Below the pieces are notes generated by a model. That model made no database searches and was not told the origin of the DNA. It worked only from the letters and a program-made list of their open reading frames with translations. 45,787 nt of DNA from Candidatus Galligastranaerophilus faecipullorum. Lineage in GTDB: Bacteria > Cyanobacteriota > Vampirovibrionia > Gastranaerophilales > Gastranaerophilaceae. The stretch spans positions 1-45,787 of the forward strand of contig DVFS01000021.1 in the NCBI GenBank assembly GCA_018713115.1. The letters are read 5' to 3'. The translations under genes were made by a program, and so were the position numbers. This document shows, in pieces, positions 16,011-24,897 of this stretch (its first letter is position 1; every line of letters starts with the position of its first letter).

Positions 16011-16039
16011 TTGACTAAAAATATTGTAAAATATAGAAT
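16011..16039 (+). promoter_or_regulatory. Promoter of the GT10 gene
   Basis: TTGACT (16011-16016), a 17-base spacer and TAGAAT (16034-16039) make a near-consensus sigma-70 promoter. The ATG at 16047 is at the expected transcription start. The TTG of the -35 box is in frame with the gene and could be mistaken for its start codon. Confidence 0.78.
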
Positions 16040-16046
16040 AACTGCT

Positions 16047-16949
16047 ATGGAAGAAGTAAAAATAAACTATTTCGGGTTTACCGAAGATTTTGACGAGCAA
16101 AATAATTTTTTGCTAGACATACTGGCAAAAAATTTTAAACCTGTTATTTCAGACAAACCTGATTTTGTTTTTTGTTCTTGGTTTTATAGAGAAAGCCGTA
16201 ATAAAAAGAAAAAATTTCCTTTTAAAAACTGTATTAAAATCTTCTTTTCCCAGGAACCTTTAAGGATTCGCTCCCTGAGATATCATTACATTGCCGCAGA
16301 CAGAGTGTTTAAAACTCTTCAGAAAGATAAATTTCTGCTTTATAATTACTGCCCCCCGATAAATCCCGAACAAAGAAAAACATTGCCCGATTCTCTTGCA
16401 AAGAGAAAATTCTGTAACTTTGTTTATTCAAACTTTTCCTGCGGCAATAATGCACAAAACAGGGTGGATTTTTGTAAAAAATTAGCGCAATATAAACACA
16501 TCGACTGCCCCGGGAAAGTTCTGAATAACATGAAAAACAGCATCAGCGCGCGCGACGGAGTAGACTGGGTGCAGGGCAAAATGGATTTTATCAGCAATTA
16601 TAAATTCACAATAGCCTTTGAAAATAATATTTTTAGAGGCTACACCACAGAAAAGCTGTATCAGCCGTTTCTGGCAAATTCCATTCCCATATATTCGGGC
16701 AATCCCGATGTTTTAGAGGATTACAACCCGAAAGCTTTTATCAATGTTGCGGATTATAAAAATTTTGACGAAGTTATTGAAAAAGTAATAGAACTTGACA
16801 ACAACGACGAGCTTTATATGCAGATGTTAAGGGAGCCTGTTTACTGCAGAGAAATCGACTATGACAAAAAGCTGGAAGAGTTTTTATACCATGCGGTCAA
16901 ACAGGGAAATACATTCTTAAACAGATTAAACAAAGCAATATTTATTTAA
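16047..16949 (+). CDS. Glycosyltransferase family 10 (alpha-1,3-fucosyltransferase-like)
   Basis: About 300 residues from the ATG. The GT10 signature is clear in the second half: NYKFTIAFENN followed by RGYTTEKLYQPFLANSIPIYSGNPDV, which forms the GDP-fucose site in FucT enzymes; an upstream FCNFVYSNFSC also fits. GT10 enzymes add fucose in alpha-1,3/1,4 linkage, as in Lewis-antigen-type LPS decoration of Helicobacter. Here it may modify O-antigen or another surface glycan. I reject the in-frame TTG at 16011, since it is the -35 box. The gene stands alone, without other glycan genes next to it; heptose kinase and O-antigen ligase are about 7 kb away. Confidence 0.88.
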   Translation: MEEVKINYFGFTEDFDEQNNFLLDILAKNFKPVISDKPDFVFCSWFYRESRNKKKKFPFKNCIKIFFSQEPLRIRSLRYHYIAADRVFKTLQKDKFLLYNYCPPINPEQRKTLPDSLAKRKFCNFVYSNFSCGNNAQNRVDFCKKLAQYKHIDCPGKVLNNMKNSISARDGVDWVQGKMDFISNYKFTIAFENNIFRGYTTEKLYQPFLANSIPIYSGNPDVLEDYNPKAFINVADYKNFDEVIEKVIELDNNDELYMQMLREPVYCREIDYDKKLEEFLYHAVKQGNTFLNRLNKAIFI

Positions 16950-17045
16950 TCTCCGCTTTTGTTATTGTTAAAATCCGTACTGTTATTTTATCATACTACT
17001 CTTTTTGTATGAAAAGATTTTTTAAAAGAGGGATATAATGGTCTT

Positions 17046-20000
17046 ATGTTACAGGAAGCCCAGAAAGCTATTGCAAGTGCGTTTAACACCAGTTTTATAA
17101 AAAAACTGGCGCAGTATCTGCATGATTGTGTCAGAGAAGAGGTTAAAAGCTCGACTTTTCGCAACCTCAAGGAAGATAAAGAAAACAAATGGGTCTTTCT
17201 GGATGATGAAGAAAAACTCTTCACAAACTTTGATGAGCCGCTTTTGCTGGACGGTTCGGACAGTTATTTGACCGAACTTATGATTCAGGGAGATATGAAT
17301 GCAAAGGAAAAATACCTCATATACGGGTATTTGTTTCTTGTGGGCAAAAATTCCAAAGTGCGCAAAAATAACCAGTTTTTGACCCCGCTTTTATACGTAC
17401 CTTGCAAACTTGAAAGAAAGGGTGTAAACATTGTCCTCACTGCTCAGGAGGATATCTTATCTCTTAATACCGGTGCTCTTGCGCAGCTTATGAAGCGCGA
17501 TGACGAGCAGGAGGCCGACGCTATGCTCTCGGGGCTTTTAGATGTTGTACCCGAATTGCCGCTTACAAAAGAAAGCCTTGATGTATTTTTAACCACGCTT
17601 AAGTCCCTTGTGCCCGAGGTGGAAATAGAAACTTCCGCTGCGGAAAATGATATAAAACAGGACTTTGAGGACTTTTATTCAAGAGAGAATATAGAAAAAG
17701 CCTTTGAGGACGGGGATTTTGACTTTGACGCAATTGATGAAATTGCAAAAAGACCCCGTGTAAAGGTGGAAAAACTTACCTTGCAGCAAAAATGCGCGGT
17801 AATTTTGACCAAGCGCCCGACCGTTACGGCAGGAGTTTTACATGAACTTACGCAAATTGCCGAAAAACCGCAGGGAGTCTATCGCGAAACGGTATTAAAC
17901 GTCATAAGCCATGAGTATTTGCTGCAAAAAGGCAAGGTTGCAAACGAAAAAATTGAACAGAAAGAAATTGCGGACTTTTTCCCCATAACTCCGCTTGCAC
18001 TCAGTGATTCTCAGGAAGATGTAATCAAAAAAATAGAAGAAAACGACTTCCTTGCAGTTTACGGCCCCCCGGGAACGGGTAAGTCGCAGACTATTGTAAA
18101 TCTTGTATCCCACCTGATTGCAAACGGAAAAAGCGTCCTTGTGGCATCGCGCATGGATAAGGCCGTGGATGTTGTGGCAGAGCGCTTAAATTCTCTCAGC
18201 GCCCCGTATCTTGCACTTCGCGCGGGCAGGGCAAACTACCAGAAAATGCTTAACTTTAAGCTTGAAGATTTGCTTTCAAATAAGGTAGACCTTGACAGCG
18301 GCTATGCGGACGCGGTTATGGCAGAGCCGGGTGATATGAAAAATCTTTTGAATGAAATAAAGCGCCTTGAAGACGGCGCGCAGAAGATTTTTGCACTTGA
18401 GAAGCACTACGGTGAAATAAACGATGAGAAAAAAGAAACAAAAGAAGCAATCGGCGAGTGTGAAATAATTAAAAACGCATTGTCTCTTGAGGAAGTTAGT
18501 CAGGTCAAAAAACTCCTTGAGGCACTTGAAAAATATGAAAGAAAACAAAAGAAAAATTTTCTGGATAAGATTTTTGAGGGTATAAAGCTTAAAAAAATCA
18601 AAAAACTGCTTAATTTAAAAGGGAAGGTAAAAGCGTCCGAAATATCCGCCCGCCTTGCCATGGAACTTGATTTAGAGCTGCTTGAGGCAAAGCTGCGCGA
18701 GATTGAAAACAACATTTATAAAATCGGGAATCTCCACCAGATTTTAAAGAAAATAAAAAGCCTGCGAAAAAAACAGCGCAAACTCGCGGTGGATATTTTA
18801 AGAAACAGGCGCAGGACGGCGCTTAAGAACATTCTTTGCGACCAGCAGAAGCGCCAGAGATTGATGATTCACTCAAAATCGCTTGTTTCAAGAAAAGTAA
18901 ACCAGCAAAACAGGCTGCTTGAAAAAGAAGATTTCAAGCCGCTTTTAAGCGCGTTCCCCTGCTGGTGTGTTACAACTTACGCTATTTCAAATTCCCTTCC
19001 CTTAAAGCCCGCGCTTTTTGATGTGGTTATAATCGATGAAGCGTCGCAGTGCGATATTGCAAGCTGTTTCCCCATACTTTTCCGCGCTAAAAAGGCGGTT
19101 ATCGTCGGGGATGACAAACAGCTCCCGCACCTTTCCTTTTTAGAGAAAGCAAAAGAACAATCGTTTTTAAACCAGTACAATATAGAAGACCGTTATCAGC
19201 TGCTGTGGAGGTTTCGCACCAATTCCATGTTTGATGTCGCAAATTACTATTCGACAACACCGACACTTTTAGATGAGCATTTTCGCTCGCCCAAACCTGT
19301 TATAGAATTTTCAAACAGAGAATTTTACGGCGGCAGAATAAAAGTCATGAAACCTTATTTTGACACCGTTTCGCCTGTTGAAGTAATCGAGGTTCAAGAG
19401 GCAAAGGTCGATACCGATGTAACACGCAATCAGGCAGAGTGTGAAGCGGTTATTAAAAAAGTTCAGGATATTATTTATGAAAACGAGAAAAATCCCGACA
19501 GCGAGCCTGTTTCAATAGGTATTATCTCGCCTTTCAGAGGACAGGTGGAGTTAATTAAAAAAGCGGTCTTAAAAGTATTTTCGCAGGAAACTATTCAGCG
19601 CCATGAGATTGAAGTCGGTACGGCGCATACTTTTCAAGGCGATGAAAGAGATATAATGCTTATGTCCTGGGCAATAGCTCCTAATTCGCACTCGCAAAGT
19701 CTTATGTTTCTGCAAAAACCTAATCTTTTTAACGTTGCAATTACGCGTGCGCGCAAAAAACTCATAAACTTTATCTCAAAATCCGTAAATGATTTACCCG
19801 AAGGACTTTTAAGGGATTATCTGGAGTTTGTGCAATCGCAGGACAGAGTTATTTCCTCGAGAAAAAATACGTTTAAAAATCTTTTTGAAAAAGAAGTTTT
19901 TGAAGACCTTTGCGAAGAATTCCCGACCCATGAACTGCGTGCGGGGGTGGACTTTGCGGGGATTAATGCCGATATTATGATGGATGGCAGGCTGGTTGTG

Positions 20001-20168
20001 GAAGTTGACGGGGCAGAGGACGAGTTTTTATCTAATGTCAATGAAACTAAAAAGCAGTCAATAATGGAGCGTCTGGGCTATGAAGTCGTGCGTGTGACAA
20101 AACGCGAATGGGGCTTGAGTAAAGACGCTGCTCTTGATAGAATAAGGTCACAGCTGGTACAAAGTTAA
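17046..20168 (+). CDS. SF1 helicase (Upf1/Dna2-like) with C-terminal nuclease-like domain
   Basis: 1040 residues. An unassigned N-terminal part (about 1-320) is followed by a superfamily 1B helicase: Walker A GPPGTGKSQT near 340-349, Walker B VIIDEASQCD near 660, VGDDKQLPH, a long helical insert (about 440-600), and the C-terminal motifs GTAHTFQGDERDI and NVAITRARKKL. The last 100 residues (EVFEDLCEEFPTHELRAGVDFAGINADIMMDGRLVVEVDG...) look like a DUF559/Vsr-type restriction-endonuclease fold with an acidic D/EVDG core. This combination is known in AAA_11/AAA_12 proteins of repair or phage defence. TATAAT lies six bases before the ATG. MutS2 follows after ten bases. Confidence 0.87.
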   Translation: MLQEAQKAIASAFNTSFIKKLAQYLHDCVREEVKSSTFRNLKEDKENKWVFLDDEEKLFTNFDEPLLLDGSDSYLTELMIQGDMNAKEKYLIYGYLFLVGKNSKVRKNNQFLTPLLYVPCKLERKGVNIVLTAQEDILSLNTGALAQLMKRDDEQEADAMLSGLLDVVPELPLTKESLDVFLTTLKSLVPEVEIETSAAENDIKQDFEDFYSRENIEKAFEDGDFDFDAIDEIAKRPRVKVEKLTLQQKCAVILTKRPTVTAGVLHELTQIAEKPQGVYRETVLNVISHEYLLQKGKVANEKIEQKEIADFFPITPLALSDSQEDVIKKIEENDFLAVYGPPGTGKSQTIVNLVSHLIANGKSVLVASRMDKAVDVVAERLNSLSAPYLALRAGRANYQKMLNFKLEDLLSNKVDLDSGYADAVMAEPGDMKNLLNEIKRLEDGAQKIFALEKHYGEINDEKKETKEAIGECEIIKNALSLEEVSQVKKLLEALEKYERKQKKNFLDKIFEGIKLKKIKKLLNLKGKVKASEISARLAMELDLELLEAKLREIENNIYKIGNLHQILKKIKSLRKKQRKLAVDILRNRRRTALKNILCDQQKRQRLMIHSKSLVSRKVNQQNRLLEKEDFKPLLSAFPCWCVTTYAISNSLPLKPALFDVVIIDEASQCDIASCFPILFRAKKAVIVGDDKQLPHLSFLEKAKEQSFLNQYNIEDRYQLLWRFRTNSMFDVANYYSTTPTLLDEHFRSPKPVIEFSNREFYGGRIKVMKPYFDTVSPVEVIEVQEAKVDTDVTRNQAECEAVIKKVQDIIYENEKNPDSEPVSIGIISPFRGQVELIKKAVLKVFSQETIQRHEIEVGTAHTFQGDERDIMLMSWAIAPNSHSQSLMFLQKPNLFNVAITRARKKLINFISKSVNDLPEGLLRDYLEFVQSQDRVISSRKNTFKNLFEKEVFEDLCEEFPTHELRAGVDFAGINADIMMDGRLVVEVDGAEDEFLSNVNETKKQSIMERLGYEVVRVTKREWGLSKDAALDRIRSQLVQS

Positions 20169-20178
20169 AAGACCTTAT

Positions 20179-22551
20179 ATGACTGAAAATTCAGCGGAAT
20201 TAATCCGAAAACATGCCCAATCACTGGAATTTGACAAGGTTTTAGAAAATCTTGCCAATTTTGCCGTATCTCAGGCAGGAAAGCAAAAATGCCTGAGTGC
20301 ACCTGTTTACGAGAAAAAAGCGCAGATAGAATATCAGCTTGAACTTACGGATGAAGCAAAAAGAATTTATGATAATGCGGGTAATTTTTCCTCCTTTCCG
20401 CTTGAGTTTCTCTGCGACGGCACTAAACTGCTTGAATCACAAAGGCTTGGCGCGGGGGATATCATTGACCTTGCCAAGAATTTAAGAACCTCAAGGCTTG
20501 TAAAAAATTTTATTTCAAAAGAAGAAAACTGCCCCAATCTCAAAGGCTTTTTACTTTCTTTATACACCGATAAAGACTTTGAGGACAGGGTATTTTCGAC
20601 ATTTGACGCGGATTTGAATGTATCGGACAGTGCAAGCCCGGAACTTAAGCGGCTCAGAAATTCGCTAAAAAGCACTAAAGACAACCTGAAGGGCGCTATT
20701 TCAAAGCTTTTAAACGATGACAGTTTCACGAATCATCTTCAGGACACGATTTATACAACCCGCGAGGGCAGGACGGTTTTTCAGGTTAAAGCTGCCGATA
20801 AAAACAAAGTGGCGGGCATTGTGCATGATATCAGCGCGAGCAATCAGACTTATTTTATCGAGCCTTCTTCTCTTGTGCCTTTAAACAATAAAATAAGGCA
20901 GATAGAAATTGAGATAAATGCTGAAATAGAGCGGATTTTACGGGAATTGACGAGAGAATTTTTAAGTATCAAAAAAGAACTCGATGAAACCCAGAATGCG
21001 CTCAGCGAGCTTGATTTTATTTTTGCAAGGGCAAAATATTCCATCCGCACAAAGTCAACAGGTGCTCAGATAAGTGATGAGAAAGTGCTTGAGATTCAAG
21101 CCATGCGTCATCCGCTTTTGATAGGGAATGTTGAAAACATTGTGGAGAATGATTTTGAACTCGGCAAAAATTACAATTCCCTTTTGATAACAGGCTCAAA
21201 TACGGGCGGCAAGACTGTTGCACTAAAGACTGCGGGACTTTTGACCCTTATGACAAAGGCAGGCATGCATATACCTGCGCACGGAGCCAAAATTTACCCC
21301 TTTAACAGAGTTCTTGCCGATATATCCGAAGAACAGAGCATATCGCAGAGTTTGTCGACATTCAGCGCGCATATAAAAAATATTTCATCAATTATTGAAA
21401 ATGCCGACTCATCTTCGCTTGTTCTCTTTGATGAACTGGGTGCAGGCACCGACCCCGAGGAAGGTGCGGCTCTGGCGCGTGCGATACTTGAATATTTATC
21501 CCGAAACGATATTTTATGTGCCTGCACGACACATTTGGGCGAGCTGAAAATTTTAAAATACGAAAACGAAAAGTTTGAAAACGCAAGTGTCGAGTTTGAT
21601 GTTGAAACCCTAAAACCCACTTACAGGTTGATTTTAGGTCTTGCAGGCTCATCAAATGCACTTGACATTGCACGCAATTTAAATTTAAAAGATGAAATAA
21701 TACAAAGTGCAAGGCAGGTTCTTAAAAACTCGCAAAGTCCCGAGAGCGGTGTGTTTATGAAAATTCAGGAAACACACGGCTCACTTGTGCAAAAAGAGCG
21801 CGAAGCACGGGAAATAAAAGAGCGAACGGCTCAGATTGAAGCACAGTATGAAGAAAAACTTAAAGAATTAAAAGCGCAGAAGAAAAAGACGCTTGAAAGC
21901 TTTAAGAAAAAATATCAGTCCCAGCTTGAGGCTGCGCGTGCAGAGATTAAAGATACGCTTGAAATTATGCGCAAAGAAAAGTCCGAAAAGATTGCCATGC
22001 GCTCTTATTCGCGGCTTGCAAGGCTGGAGAGCGCTGCAAGAGAGGAGTTTTCAAGTGACGAAGAAAAGCTGCAAAATAAATACGAACAAATCGACTGGAA
22101 TAATATAAAAATCGGTCAAAATGTCCTTATAAAAGGGCTTGAGCAGGTGGCAAAACTTGAAAGCCTGCCGGATAAAAAAGGCAAAGCCCTTGTATCAATA
22201 GGACTTATTAAAACAAAGGTAGATGCGGAAAAACTGGCAAAAACGGATAAGAAGATAAATAAGGCGCTTAAAAAGATTTCCGTAAGTTTTGACGATATGA
22301 CCCAGAGCCTTTCAAACAGGCTGGATATCAGGGGCATGAGAGCGGAAGATGCGATAGATTATCTTGATAAACAGTTTGATATGGCGTCATTGAGAAATTT
22401 AAGAGAAATTGTGGTGGTGCACGGACACGGTACGGGTGCGCTCAAAAGTGCGGTGAGAAATTACCTTAAATCTTCTCCTTATGTTGCCAAATTCCGCCCG
22501 GGCGCAGACGGCGAGGGAGGCGACGGGGTAAGCATTGTAGATATTAATTAA
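20179..22551 (+). CDS. mutS2: MutS2 family protein with Smr domain
   Basis: 790 residues. N-terminal clamp and helical parts come first, then the ABC-type ATPase (Walker A TGSNTGGKTVALKT near 338; Walker B LVLFDELGAGTDPEEGAA near 415). A long Lys/Glu coiled coil follows, then a C-terminal Smr nuclease domain beginning LDIRGMRAEDA near 714, with HGHGTGALK. MutS2 does not act in mismatch repair: known members suppress homologous recombination, and in Bacillus it also splits collided ribosomes. Length is typical. It starts ten bases after the helicase-nuclease stop with only a weak ribosome site, so the two are surely one transcript. Confidence 0.97.
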   Translation: MTENSAELIRKHAQSLEFDKVLENLANFAVSQAGKQKCLSAPVYEKKAQIEYQLELTDEAKRIYDNAGNFSSFPLEFLCDGTKLLESQRLGAGDIIDLAKNLRTSRLVKNFISKEENCPNLKGFLLSLYTDKDFEDRVFSTFDADLNVSDSASPELKRLRNSLKSTKDNLKGAISKLLNDDSFTNHLQDTIYTTREGRTVFQVKAADKNKVAGIVHDISASNQTYFIEPSSLVPLNNKIRQIEIEINAEIERILRELTREFLSIKKELDETQNALSELDFIFARAKYSIRTKSTGAQISDEKVLEIQAMRHPLLIGNVENIVENDFELGKNYNSLLITGSNTGGKTVALKTAGLLTLMTKAGMHIPAHGAKIYPFNRVLADISEEQSISQSLSTFSAHIKNISSIIENADSSSLVLFDELGAGTDPEEGAALARAILEYLSRNDILCACTTHLGELKILKYENEKFENASVEFDVETLKPTYRLILGLAGSSNALDIARNLNLKDEIIQSARQVLKNSQSPESGVFMKIQETHGSLVQKEREAREIKERTAQIEAQYEEKLKELKAQKKKTLESFKKKYQSQLEAARAEIKDTLEIMRKEKSEKIAMRSYSRLARLESAAREEFSSDEEKLQNKYEQIDWNNIKIGQNVLIKGLEQVAKLESLPDKKGKALVSIGLIKTKVDAEKLAKTDKKINKALKKISVSFDDMTQSLSNRLDIRGMRAEDAIDYLDKQFDMASLRNLREIVVVHGHGTGALKSAVRNYLKSSPYVAKFRPGADGEGGDGVSIVDIN

Positions 22552-22559
22552 TATCTACA
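22536..22559. repeat. 24-bp perfect palindrome across two convergent stop codons
   Basis: Arm TGTAGATATTAA is followed directly by its reverse complement TTAATATCTACA. It covers the mutS2 stop and the stop of the minus-strand gene, which lie only three bases apart. There is no T-run beyond the stem on either side. It may act as a compact bidirectional 3' end. Confidence 0.7.
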
Positions 22560-23238
22560 GTCCAAGGCGCATTGTTTTGATTTTTTGTATGGTTCTTTCT
22601 CTGTCAACGCGTTCTTTGTAAAGTTTTTCAAAATTTTCCTGTACATAGCTATAGTTTTGAACGGTAGCTTTAATTGATTTGTCAGCAAGCCAGAAAAGCG
22701 ACGGGACAGCTATTATAAGGGTAAAAACAGATACTATTATATGTCTTAAAATTCTTTTGAACAAATGCCACTTTCTGTCTTTGCCCTCAAGGTCGATTTT
22801 AAGCTGCAGAGCTTCATTTACATATGCGCTTCTGCCGTCTGTATCCATTTCATCAAAATAAGGAACAAAATCTTTTGCTATGTAAATTACATATTTTTTA
22901 ACGGCGTCATTTTCACCCGATGCAAAAGGATCCTGCCAGCTATCGTTTTGGTTGTCATCATTTTGCATTTCAAGTGCTTCCGTATTTTCAATATCATTTC
23001 CGATGTTTTGTTCATCCGCACTTTCGCTGTAATTGTCGAGAGAAGGTTCGTTAACAGGGATTGACCCCATAATATCTTTTGGAATTTCATCGGATGAATT
23101 TTCATTTCTGAATATGGAATTATCCGGGTCTAAAACATCTTTGTATTCTTCGCCCATCTGGTTTTTAATTTTGTCTATGTGTTTATCAATATCAAAATTT
23201 TCTTCCACTTTTAAACCCCGATAATTATTATTTTTCAT
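22555..23238 (-). CDS. Hypothetical single-pass membrane protein
   Basis: 227 residues; I do not recognise the family. The first 130 residues are very acidic and Asn/Asp/Ser-rich, likely disordered and cytoplasmic. A short helical region (VKKYVIYIAKDFVPYFDEM) follows, then one membrane segment (RHIIVSVFTLIIAVPSLFWLA, about 165-185) and a basic coiled tail. No signal peptide or enzyme motif is present. No good ribosome site or promoter is evident; TTTTAT stands six bases before the ATG. It diverges from the heptose kinase gene. Confidence 0.7.
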   Translation of the reverse strand: MKNNNYRGLKVEENFDIDKHIDKIKNQMGEEYKDVLDPDNSIFRNENSSDEIPKDIMGSIPVNEPSLDNYSESADEQNIGNDIENTEALEMQNDDNQNDSWQDPFASGENDAVKKYVIYIAKDFVPYFDEMDTDGRSAYVNEALQLKIDLEGKDRKWHLFKRILRHIIVSVFTLIIAVPSLFWLADKSIKATVQNYSYVQENFEKLYKERVDRERTIQKIKTMRLGL

Positions 23239-23297
23239 TTTAGCATAAAATTTACTTTTGGGCTTAATTTCATTTTTATGTTAGAATAAAAGTTGCA

Positions 23298-24338
23298 ATG
23301 TATATGGATAAACAGGAATTATTAAAAAAGTTAGACAGATTGAAGGAGCCGAAGATTCTCGTTATAGGCGATTTTGGCATAGATGAAATGGTCTTTGGCA
23401 CAACACAGAGAATCTCGCGTGAAGCCCCTGTTTTGATTCTTGAACATTCAAAAACCAAAATAATTCTCGGCACGGCGTCTAACGCCGCACACAACATTTC
23501 CGCCCTTAACTGCGGTAAGGCTGCGGCTATAGGTGTTTTCGGGGATGATTACTACGGAGGAGTTTTACTCAAGGCTCTTCAGGATAAAAATATCGACACA
23601 AGCTATATGGTGATGGATAAAGAAAGAAAAACCACTACCAAAACGCGCATTTCAGGCTCCTGCTCGCAGAGTATTACACAGCAGATAGTAAGAATTGACA
23701 GGCAGACAACTGACCCGCTCAGTCCGAAAACCGAAGCGCTTGCCATTGAAAATATAAAAAAAGCGGTTCCTTTGTTTGACGGGATAATTTTATCCGATTA
23801 TCATCTGGGATTTTTAACCGAAAATATTGTAAAAACAGCAATTGACGAGGCAAAAAAACACAATAAAATAATTGTTGCCGATGTTCAGAAAAACTTTGAT
23901 AAATACACAGGCGCAAGTGCTATTACGCCAAACCAGCCTGATTGTGAAAAGTATTCGGGATATTTCTTCAAGGATGAAAAAACCCTTAAAGATGCGGGGT
24001 GCGCCCTTGTGCAAAAACTTAATCTCGACAGGGTTCTTCTGACACGCGGAGAAAAGGGCATGGCGCTTTTTGAGAAAAAAGGCGCAAATGTGGAATTTTT
24101 TGAAGTCGAAGCCTTTAACAGAAAAGAAGTATTTGATGTAACCGGTGCGGGCGATACCGTTGTAGCTGCTTTTACGCTTGCCCTGTGCGCCGGATGCAGC
24201 GGATACGAGGCGATGTATATCGGAAATCTTGCGGCAAGTATTGTCATCAGGTTTTTCGGATGTCATAGTGTAAGTATTGAAGATTTAAAATCCGAACTTG
24301 AAAATTTAAAAGGAGAAGAAATATATGAAATTTCTTAA
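23298..24338 (+). CDS. rfaE1: D-glycero-beta-D-manno-heptose-7-phosphate kinase-like (PfkB/RfaE1)
   Basis: A 346-residue PfkB-family sugar kinase. The N-terminal part reads LVIGDFGIDEMVFG and RISREAPVLIL, very like HldE/RfaE domain I (RISPEAPVPV). The C-terminal motif VTGAGDTVVAAF near 281-292 holds the catalytic aspartate and anion hole. RfaE1 phosphorylates heptose-7-P to the 1,7-bisphosphate for ADP-heptose and LPS inner core. It lacks the nucleotidyltransferase half found in bifunctional HldE. Its 3' end overlaps the next gene by 14 bases, and O-antigen ligase follows, both supporting an LPS role. TAGAAT lies ten bases before the ATG; no ribosome site. Confidence 0.87.
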   Translation: MYMDKQELLKKLDRLKEPKILVIGDFGIDEMVFGTTQRISREAPVLILEHSKTKIILGTASNAAHNISALNCGKAAAIGVFGDDYYGGVLLKALQDKNIDTSYMVMDKERKTTTKTRISGSCSQSITQQIVRIDRQTTDPLSPKTEALAIENIKKAVPLFDGIILSDYHLGFLTENIVKTAIDEAKKHNKIIVADVQKNFDKYTGASAITPNQPDCEKYSGYFFKDEKTLKDAGCALVQKLNLDRVLLTRGEKGMALFEKKGANVEFFEVEAFNRKEVFDVTGAGDTVVAAFTLALCAGCSGYEAMYIGNLAASIVIRFFGCHSVSIEDLKSELENLKGEEIYEIS

Positions 24339-24897
24339 AAAACTGAGAACTTTTGACCTTATTATAATAGGTGTTTTAATAGTGGCGCTTTTAGTCGGCG
24401 TGCTTACTATGTTTGGCAAAAGAGCCACTTCTTCAAACCAGATTGAAACAACGGCGGATGTCGAGATAGAAGTCTTTTTAAGGAGTGTAACCATCAGTGC
24501 TTCAAATAATATCTTTGAAGCGGGTGATGAAACATTTATCACAATCAGGAATGTTCCTTACACAAAACTTAAAATAAAAGACGTTAAATACGACAGAAAA
24601 AAAGCCATAGTTCCGACACTTAACATGAAGCAGCCTTTTACCGTTGTGGATGATGTTACGGCTCCTTATCAGTATGATTTTCTTGTGACTGTTGTAGATA
24701 AGGCAAAAATCACCAAAGACCGCGACGGCGCGGTTGTGGGCGGCAACAAAATCAAAATAGGTCTGCCTATTACACTTGAAGGTGCGGATTATAAATTAAA
24801 CGGCATTGTTTCAAACATTACGGTTGTGGCAAAGCCGGATGAAACAATTAATGACGACTTGGAAAAACAGGTAAACCAAAACCAGGATGTTCAATAG
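24325..24897 (+). CDS. DUF4330-like membrane-anchored protein
   Basis: 190 residues. One membrane helix (about 10-30, LIIIGVLIVALLVGVLTMF) is followed by an outward-facing beta-rich domain (VEIEVFLRSVTIS..., GNKIKIGLPITLEGADYKLNGIVSNI). The layout and the final GxPITLEG-type motif match DUF4330, which is common in Cyanobacteria, often beside polysaccharide export genes. Function unknown. AAAGGAG precedes the ATG inside the end of the heptose kinase gene, and the O-antigen ligase start lies within its last codons, so it is tightly coupled to LPS genes. Confidence 0.78.
   Translation: MKFLKKLRTFDLIIIGVLIVALLVGVLTMFGKRATSSNQIETTADVEIEVFLRSVTISASNNIFEAGDETFITIRNVPYTKLKIKDVKYDRKKAIVPTLNMKQPFTVVDDVTAPYQYDFLVTVVDKAKITKDRDGAVVGGNKIKIGLPITLEGADYKLNGIVSNITVVAKPDETINDDLEKQVNQNQDVQ

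Noticed and set aside
16011-16046. TTG start for the fucosyltransferase
   Set aside because: The TTG is the first half of a good -35 box, with TAGAAT 17 bases on; there is no ribosome site before it.
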